Source: Pusillimonas caeni (GTDB lineage: Bacteria; Pseudomonadota; Gammaproteobacteria; Burkholderiales; Burkholderiaceae_B). From it: 64,000 nt of DNA. Positions 54,403-64,000 of the stretch are shown here, in pieces (the stretch's first letter is position 1; each line of letters begins with the position of its first letter). The translations under genes were made by a program, and so were the position numbers. The stretch spans positions 150,853 to 214,852 of the forward strand of contig NZ_PDUW01000008.1 in the NCBI RefSeq assembly GCF_003545815.1, given 5' to 3'. Under the pieces are notes generated by a model. It was not told the origin of the DNA. It made no database searches and saw only the letters and a program-made list of their open reading frames with translations.

Positions 54403-55239
54403 CTAGCCGGCAAAGGTATCGCAGGCCCGCAACATGCCGCTGTCAAAGCCGCGCTTGAACCATGACACCCGCTGCGCCGAACTGCCGTGCGTGAACGAAT
54501 CCGGAACGACATAACCTTGGCTGCGCCGCTGAAGGGTATCGTCGCCCACGGCGGCGGCCGCGTCCAGCGCCTCCTGCATATCGCCGGGCTCGAGAATCTC
54601 CCGCTGTGCATTGGCGTGATGCGCCCAGACGCCCGCATAGCAATCCGCCTGCAGCTCCAGCCTCACCGAGGCGGCATTGCCGCCTTGTTGCGATCCGCGC
54701 ATCTGTTCGGCGCGCTGCATGGCCCCCAGCTGGTTCTGCACATGATGGCCGATCTCGTGGGCAAGCACATAAGCTTGCGCAAAATCGCCCGGCGCATTCA
54801 GCTGCTGCTCCAGTTCATCGAAAAAAGACAGGTCGATGTAGACCTTCTGATCGCCGGGACAATAGAAAGGCCCCATGGCCGACTGACCCGTGCCGCAGGC
54901 CGTCGGCGTAGCGCCCCGGAACAACACCAGCGTCGGTGCGCGATATTGGCCGGTGGTCTGTTCCATGAACACCTGGTTCCAGACGTCTTCCGTCTCGCCC
55001 AATATCCTGGCCACGAACTGCCCCTGCGCGTCCGTGGGGGCACCATGCTGCCCCTCCACCTGCGCCGTCGGCGCGACCTGATCCTCCATCTGCAGCACGA
55101 CGTTCGGATCGACACCGAAATACACGGCGATCAATGCCAGTACGATGGTGCCGATACCAATGCTCCGCCGCCCCACCTGGCGTCCGAGACTGCGTCGGTC
55201 ATCGATGTTCTGGCTGGCTCGCGATCTGTTGAGGCGCAT
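54403..55239 (-). CDS. Neutral zinc metallopeptidase (KPN_02809/YpfJ-type)
   Basis: 278 residues. One N-terminal hydrophobic segment (about 25-45) anchors it in the membrane with the catalytic part likely outside. The zinc motif is His161-Glu-Ile-Gly-His165 followed by His-Val-Gln-Asn; the early Gln-Tyr and Ala-Pro-Thr-Leu-Val-Leu-Phe motif and Cys115/Cys127 are typical of the family. The substrate is unknown. It stands alone. Confidence 0.88.
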   Translation of the reverse strand: MRLNRSRASQNIDDRRSLGRQVGRRSIGIGTIVLALIAVYFGVDPNVVLQMEDQVAPTAQVEGQHGAPTDAQGQFVARILGETEDVWNQVFMEQTTGQYRAPTLVLFRGATPTACGTGQSAMGPFYCPGDQKVYIDLSFFDELEQQLNAPGDFAQAYVLAHEIGHHVQNQLGAMQRAEQMRGSQQGGNAASVRLELQADCYAGVWAHHANAQREILEPGDMQEALDAAAAVGDDTLQRRSQGYVVPDSFTHGSSAQRVSWFKRGFDSGMLRACDTFAG

Positions 55240-55363
55240 GGCGGATTCCGATACGAAGTGACGATGCAGCTAATTTAACGCCAAAACGGGCGCTTAGGGA
55301 TTCGCATAACGCCTGCCTCCCTCAACTGGAGGCGCCTGCCCTGTAGTTCGAGACTCATGGGCA

Positions 55364-55690
55364 TCAGCCGATCCGCAGGGACTTGATCTTGTCGGCCTCC
55401 AGGTCGAATACATGATCGAGCCGCACCGGGCTACCGGGGAAGTTGCCGACAACGTTGGCCGTGACCGTCAGCCGATCACCATCTCGGGACGCGCTGACAG
55501 GCTCAACGATGTACTCGAATTTCGCGCGCGCCTCGCGTTGCCAGAGGTGGATGGCATCGTGGCCGTGGTACGTCCTGCCTTCGTCGACTACAACCGCGTC
55601 CCGAGTGAAACATCGGGCAAGCCGAGTAATATCCGAGCCATTGCTGATATCGAAATAGGCGGAAACCGGATCCGGAAGTGAAAGACTCAT
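55364..55690 (-). CDS. SnoaL-like/NTF2-fold protein
   Basis: 108 residues of the NTF2/SnoaL superfamily, seen in Phe-Thr-Arg-Asp-Ala-Val-Val-Val-Asp-Glu-Gly and the later Asp-His-Val-Phe-Asp-Leu-Glu strand. Such proteins are cyclases, hydrolases or ligand binders. It is divergent from the HxlR gene and is probably its target. The ATG at 55690 is 91 bp from the HxlR start. Confidence 0.8.
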   Translation of the reverse strand: MSLSLPDPVSAYFDISNGSDITRLARCFTRDAVVVDEGRTYHGHDAIHLWQREARAKFEYIVEPVSASRDGDRLTVTANVVGNFPGSPVRLDHVFDLEADKIKSLRIG

Positions 55691-55781
55691 GACAGCATTC
55701 TCGCTATGTTTTGCCGTATAGGCATTTTCGTCATAGACTAGTTAATTATCAAGAACGCACCAAAAAGTAAGCTACTGTCTT

Positions 55782-56144
55782 ATGGGAAATACCCACACGC
55801 CGGCGAGCGCCGCACTCGGGGTCGAAGAGGTTCTTCGGATGCTGGAAGGGCGATGGAAGCTGATCATTCTTTTCCATCTCTTCGACGGAAAAGTACAGCG
55901 CTATTCGGACTTAGAGAAACTGATCCCCGGCATTTCCCAAAAAATGCTGGCCCAGCAACTTAGGCAATTGGAAGCTGACGGACTCGTCTCGCGGAAGCTG
56001 TATCCGCAGGTACCTCCGAAGGTTGAGTATCGCCTGACAGAATGGGGGCAAGCCTTGTGTCCCGCTTTGGACGCGATACTCAAATGGGCGGAGCAGCGTG
56101 AGGCCCTGCTTGCGAAAGGACGTTTCCTCACTCCCACTCGATAG
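55782..56144 (+). CDS. HxlR-family transcriptional regulator
   Basis: 120 residues with an HxlR-type winged helix: [26 protein letters not shown] and the wing Tyr-Arg-Leu-Thr-Glu-Trp-Gly. It usually responds to electrophiles or redox signals. It is divergent from the SnoaL-like gene and overlaps guaA by 17 bp at its 3' end on the opposite strand. The AT-rich gap (55691-55781) contains GTTAATTATC, a possible operator. Confidence 0.9.
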   Translation: MGNTHTPASAALGVEEVLRMLEGRWKLIILFHLFDGKVQRYSDLEKLIPGISQKMLAQQLRQLEADGLVSRKLYPQVPPKVEYRLTEWGQALCPALDAILKWAEQREALLAKGRFLTPTR

Positions 56145-57714
56145 TAGCAGGCGGCTTGCTAGACACGTCATACGTCACCCGATTGATCCCCCGCACCTCA
56201 TTAATGATCCGCGAGGACACCTTCTTCAGCAGCGAATACGGCAGTTCCGCCCAGTCCGCCGTCATGAAGTCCGACGTCTGCACGGCGCGCAGCGCCACCA
56301 CATAATCGTAGGTGCGGCCGTCGCCCATGACGCCGACCGACTTCACCGGCAGGAAGACCGCAAAGGCCTGGGACGTGAGGTCGTACCAGTTCTTGCCGCT
56401 GACGGGGTCTTCGGCGCGGCGCAGTTCTTCGATGAAGATGGCGTCGGCGCGGCGCAGCAGGTCGGCGTATTCATGCTTGACCTCGCCCAGGATGCGCACG
56501 CCCAGGCCCGGACCGGGGAAGGGATGGCGGTAGACCATGGCGGGCGGCAGGCCCAGGGCGACGCCCAGCTTGCGGACTTCGTCCTTGAACAGCTCGCGCA
56601 GGGGCTCGAGCAGCTTGAGGTTGAGGGTGTCGGGCAGGCCGCCGACGTTGTGGTGCGACTTGATGGCGGCGGCCTTGCCGGTCTTGGCGCCGGCCGATTC
56701 GATGACGTCGGGATAGATGGTGCCCTGGGCGAGCCAGCGGGCGTTGGCGAGCTTGCCGGCTTCGGCCTGGAAGACTTCGACGAATTCTTTGCCGATGATC
56801 TTGCGCTTCTGCTCGGGGTCGGTGACGCCGGCCAGCTTGCTCATGAACTGTTCGGTGGCATCGATGTGGATGATCTTCATGCCGAAGTGGTCGCCGAAGG
56901 TGGTCATGACCTGGTCGGCTTCGTTCAGGCGCAGCAGGCCGTGGTCGACGAAGACGCAGGTGAGCTGGTCGCCGATGGCCTTGTGGATGAGTGCAGCGGC
57001 CACGGAGGAATCGACGCCGCCCGAAAGCCCCAGAATGACCTCATCGCTGCCCACTTGGGCGCGGATGGCGGCGACGGCTTCTTCGACGTAGTCGGGCATG
57101 TTCCAGTCGCCGGCGCAGCCGCAGATTTCATGGACGAAGCGCGACAAAAGGGCCTGGCCCTGGGTGGTGTGGGTGACTTCGGGGTGGAACTGCACGCCGT
57201 AGAAGCCGCGTTCTTCGTCGGCCATGCCGGCGATGGGGCAGGATTCGGTCGAGGCCATCAGCTTGAAGCCGGGGGGCAGTTCGGTGACCTTGTCGCCATG
57301 GCTCATCCACACCTTGAGCATGCCGTAGCCTTCGGTGGTGGTGAAGTCTTCGATGCCCTCGAGCAAGCGGGTGTGGCCGCGGGCGCGCACCTCGGCGTAG
57401 CCGAACTCGCGCTTGTCGGACCACTCTACCCTGCCGCCCAGCTGCATGGCCATGGACTGCATGCCGTAGCAGATGCCCAGCACGGGCACGCTGGCCTCGA
57501 ACACGGCGGCCGGCACGCGCAGGGAGTCCTCGCTGTAGGCCGAGGCATGGCTGCCGGAAAGAATGATGCCGCGCAGGTTCTCCTGACTCTTGACGAAGCC
57601 ATCATCGACATCGCCCGGATGGATTTCGCAGAACACGCCCGCTTCGCGCACACGGCGCGCGATCAATTGGGTTACCTGCGAACCGTAGTCAAGTATGAGG
57701 ATTTTCTGGTGCAT
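56128..57714 (-). CDS. guaA: GMP synthase (glutamine-hydrolysing)
   Basis: 528 residues from the ATG at 57714. It turns XMP into GMP. The N-terminal class I glutaminase domain has Cys82 in Gly-Ile-Cys-Tyr-Gly-Met-Gln; the ATP-pyrophosphatase P-loop is Leu-Ser-Gly-Gly-Val-Asp-Ser-Ser, and the protein ends with Pro-Pro-Ala-Thr-Ile-Glu-Trp-Glu, the conserved terminus. It follows guaB by 71 bp, with a hairpin between. The frame extends 14 codons upstream; the start Met-His-Gln-Lys-Ile-Leu fits the family. Confidence 0.96.
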   Translation of the reverse strand: MHQKILILDYGSQVTQLIARRVREAGVFCEIHPGDVDDGFVKSQENLRGIILSGSHASAYSEDSLRVPAAVFEASVPVLGICYGMQSMAMQLGGRVEWSDKREFGYAEVRARGHTRLLEGIEDFTTTEGYGMLKVWMSHGDKVTELPPGFKLMASTESCPIAGMADEERGFYGVQFHPEVTHTTQGQALLSRFVHEICGCAGDWNMPDYVEEAVAAIRAQVGSDEVILGLSGGVDSSVAAALIHKAIGDQLTCVFVDHGLLRLNEADQVMTTFGDHFGMKIIHIDATEQFMSKLAGVTDPEQKRKIIGKEFVEVFQAEAGKLANARWLAQGTIYPDVIESAGAKTGKAAAIKSHHNVGGLPDTLNLKLLEPLRELFKDEVRKLGVALGLPPAMVYRHPFPGPGLGVRILGEVKHEYADLLRRADAIFIEELRRAEDPVSGKNWYDLTSQAFAVFLPVKSVGVMGDGRTYDYVVALRAVQTSDFMTADWAELPYSLLKKVSSRIINEVRGINRVTYDVSSKPPATIEWE

Positions 57715-57734
57715 GATGGCTGGGTGGTTTGAGA

Positions 57735-57754
57735 GCGCCACCCGAAGGTGGCGC
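57735..57754 (-). other. UUCG-tetraloop hairpin between guaB and guaA
   Basis: An 8-bp perfect stem (GCGCCACC with GGTGGCGC). On the minus-strand transcript the loop is C(UUCG)G, one of the most stable RNA tetraloops. No T tract follows, so it looks like an intercistronic stability or processing element rather than a terminator, 20 bp before the guaA start. Confidence 0.7.
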
Positions 57755-57785
57755 ATTATTTGTCAGCGAAGTACCGTGAGGGAAA

Positions 57786-63333
<5,548 letters not shown>

Positions 63334-63545
63334 GATAGGAGGGGCAAAAATGGCTGGGATTAGTGGAATCCCTTATTTTAGCGGGTTAAGTTCGAGTCGG
63401 GTGGGGCCTGTAGGGATGGCCGCCTTCGTGGCGGATTGCTGCCGAGCTCTGGCTCCGTGGTTCTTGCCTTCCTCTGTTTTTCTCGTTGCTCCGTTGTTCT
63501 TGTTGCTACGTCGTTCTTGTAGGGTTTGATATCTGAGTTCTAAAG
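63334..63545. other. purL upstream region, no gene seen
   Basis: This stretch holds the purL leader and probably its promoter. The hairpin GGGATT-N5-AATCCC at 63356-63372 is the only structure close to the start. A minus-strand open frame (63373-63819) crosses it and the inverted repeat, but has no SD and no recognised family. Confidence 0.5.
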
Positions 63546-63640
63546 AGCCGTCTGGGACAAAGCCCTTTTGGCCGGGCGGTCGGACGGTCCGAGGCAGCGC
63601 CCTCCAACGCCCGGCCAAAAGGGCTTTGTCCCAGACGGCT
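63546..63640. repeat. 33-bp perfect inverted repeat
   Basis: The arms 63546-63578 and 63608-63640 are exact reverse complements (33 of 33) around a 29-nt spacer. The arms contain the run GACAAAGCCCTTTTGGCC. Transcribed from either strand it would form a very stable hairpin. It lies about 210 bp upstream of purL and may be a bidirectional terminator or a dispersed repeat. Confidence 0.9.
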
Positions 63641-63850
63641 TGCATTGGCGGCCGGCCGCGGTTTCGGGGGATCTCAAGACTGTGGTGGTATTGCGAATGC
63701 GGGAAGGTCTTTAATCTACGATCTAACACGAATGTGGTGGCTCTTAGCATCACGGAATTTCGCCATGCCACATCACACATTCCAGGACGCCGGCTTGCCG
63801 GCTTGTATGGCTTGCCCAAACCTGAGCCGCTGGAGGCGGCAGCGCTTGTA

Positions 63851-63878
63851 CCGGGCGTTGGAGGGCGCTGCCTCGGAC
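63851..63878. repeat. Inverted third copy of part of the repeat
   Basis: These 28 bases are the exact reverse complement of 63587-63614, which span the spacer and the start of the right arm of the 33-bp repeat. The copy directly abuts the presumed end of the IS3 element. Confidence 0.8.
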
Positions 63879-63886
63879 TGTCGTGG

Positions 63887-64000
63887 TCAAGTTTTCGTGG
63901 ACACCGTTTTAGGTGTATTGGCCTTCAATCCAGCCTCGTAGTGGGCTGGAGTCAGATAGCCCAGCGCTGAGTGCAAGCGCTGGGTGTTGTAGAAGTTCTC
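63887..64000 (-). CDS. IS3-family transposase (OrfB), C-terminal end (partial)
   Basis: The minus strand reads the last 37 codons of an IS3-family integrase-type transposase: Glu-Asn-Phe-Tyr-Asn-Thr-Gln-Arg-Leu-His-Ser-Ala-Leu-Gly-Tyr-Leu-Thr-Pro. The Tyr-Asn-x-x-Arg-x-His-Ser-Ala-Leu-Gly pattern is characteristic, and it contains the end of the DDE catalytic region. The rest lies past the window. The element end is probably at TG 63879-63880, just beyond the stop. Confidence 0.88.
   Translation of the reverse strand, partial: ENFYNTQRLHSALGYLTPAHYEAGLKANTPKTVSTKT

Noticed and set aside
56098..57732. Plus-strand open frame of 544 codons opposite guaA
   Set aside because: It is a shadow of guaA with repetitive Gly/Ala/Val/His composition typical of antisense GC-rich frames.
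63373..63819. Minus-strand open frame of 148 codons across the inverted repeat
   Set aside because: No SD, no recognised family, and it runs through the 33-bp inverted repeat. I treat the region as non-coding.

Overview
The window is 64 kb of GC-rich DNA that reads like the chromosome of a betaproteobacterium in or near the Alcaligenaceae (Bordetella, Achromobacter or Pusillimonas type). The pointers are a Bug/TctC-type tricarboxylate receptor next to TctB and TctA, a purL-guaB-guaA cluster, paired cyanophycin synthetase genes, and family content typical of Burkholderiales. The genus is inferred from gene content only. I saw no rRNA, tRNA, CRISPR array or intact prophage.

Layout. 1-11.8 kb is mostly housekeeping: the tail of soxR, a thioredoxin-like protein, YigZ, the ABC-F ATPase YbiT, a prolyl-oligopeptidase lipoprotein, LD-carboxypeptidase, TadA, a HAD phosphatase, the NAD(P)HX repair enzyme Nnr, an ABC-2 exporter pair and YajQ. 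12-24 kb is accessory metabolism: two MFS transporters, an I78 inhibitor lipoprotein, an alpha/beta hydrolase, a LysR gene divergent from a phosphonate-monoester-hydrolase-like sulfatase, cupin and MFS set, a GntP permease, an outer-membrane barrel and a tannase-family lipoprotein. 21.9-25.9 kb is scarred DNA: a DUF3016 remnant, a deletion that fused the 3' halves of a divergent EamA/MocR-like pair, a DnaA-box-bearing repeat and a type II toxin-antitoxin pair.

25.9-33.7 kb is a four-gene cyanophycin locus on the minus strand: an ABC transporter with a Cys4 N-terminal module, a DUF1854 protein, a short cyanophycin synthetase paralogue with an altered Mur P-loop, and full-length CphA. 33.8-43 kb holds a DUF72 gene, a low-complexity small protein, an AraC gene with a TctC-TctB-TctA importer, and a translationally coupled aminotransferase/tryptophan dioxygenase/MFS operon.

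43.1-52.5 kb is one long plus-strand sugar-acid operon: GntR regulator, IlvD/Edd dehydratase, beta-hydroxyacid dehydrogenase, OtnI-like isomerase, DenD-like dehydrogenase, TRAP transporter (P, Q, M), NIPSNAP protein and 2-hydroxyacid dehydrogenase, most with short gaps or ATGA overlaps. 52.5-56.1 kb has two more DUF72 genes facing each other, a second copy of the DnaA-box repeat, a zinc metallopeptidase, and an HxlR regulator divergent from a SnoaL-like protein. 56.1-63.3 kb is the purine cluster purL-guaB-guaA. The window ends with a 33-bp perfect inverted repeat and the 3' end of an IS3-family transposase.

The observations most worth a second look are the cyanophycin locus with its altered CphA paralogue, the two-copy paired-DnaA-box element with a hairpin at a fixed distance, the incomplete tetronate-like pathway, the terminator-like hairpin just ahead of the thioredoxin start, and the deletion scar.
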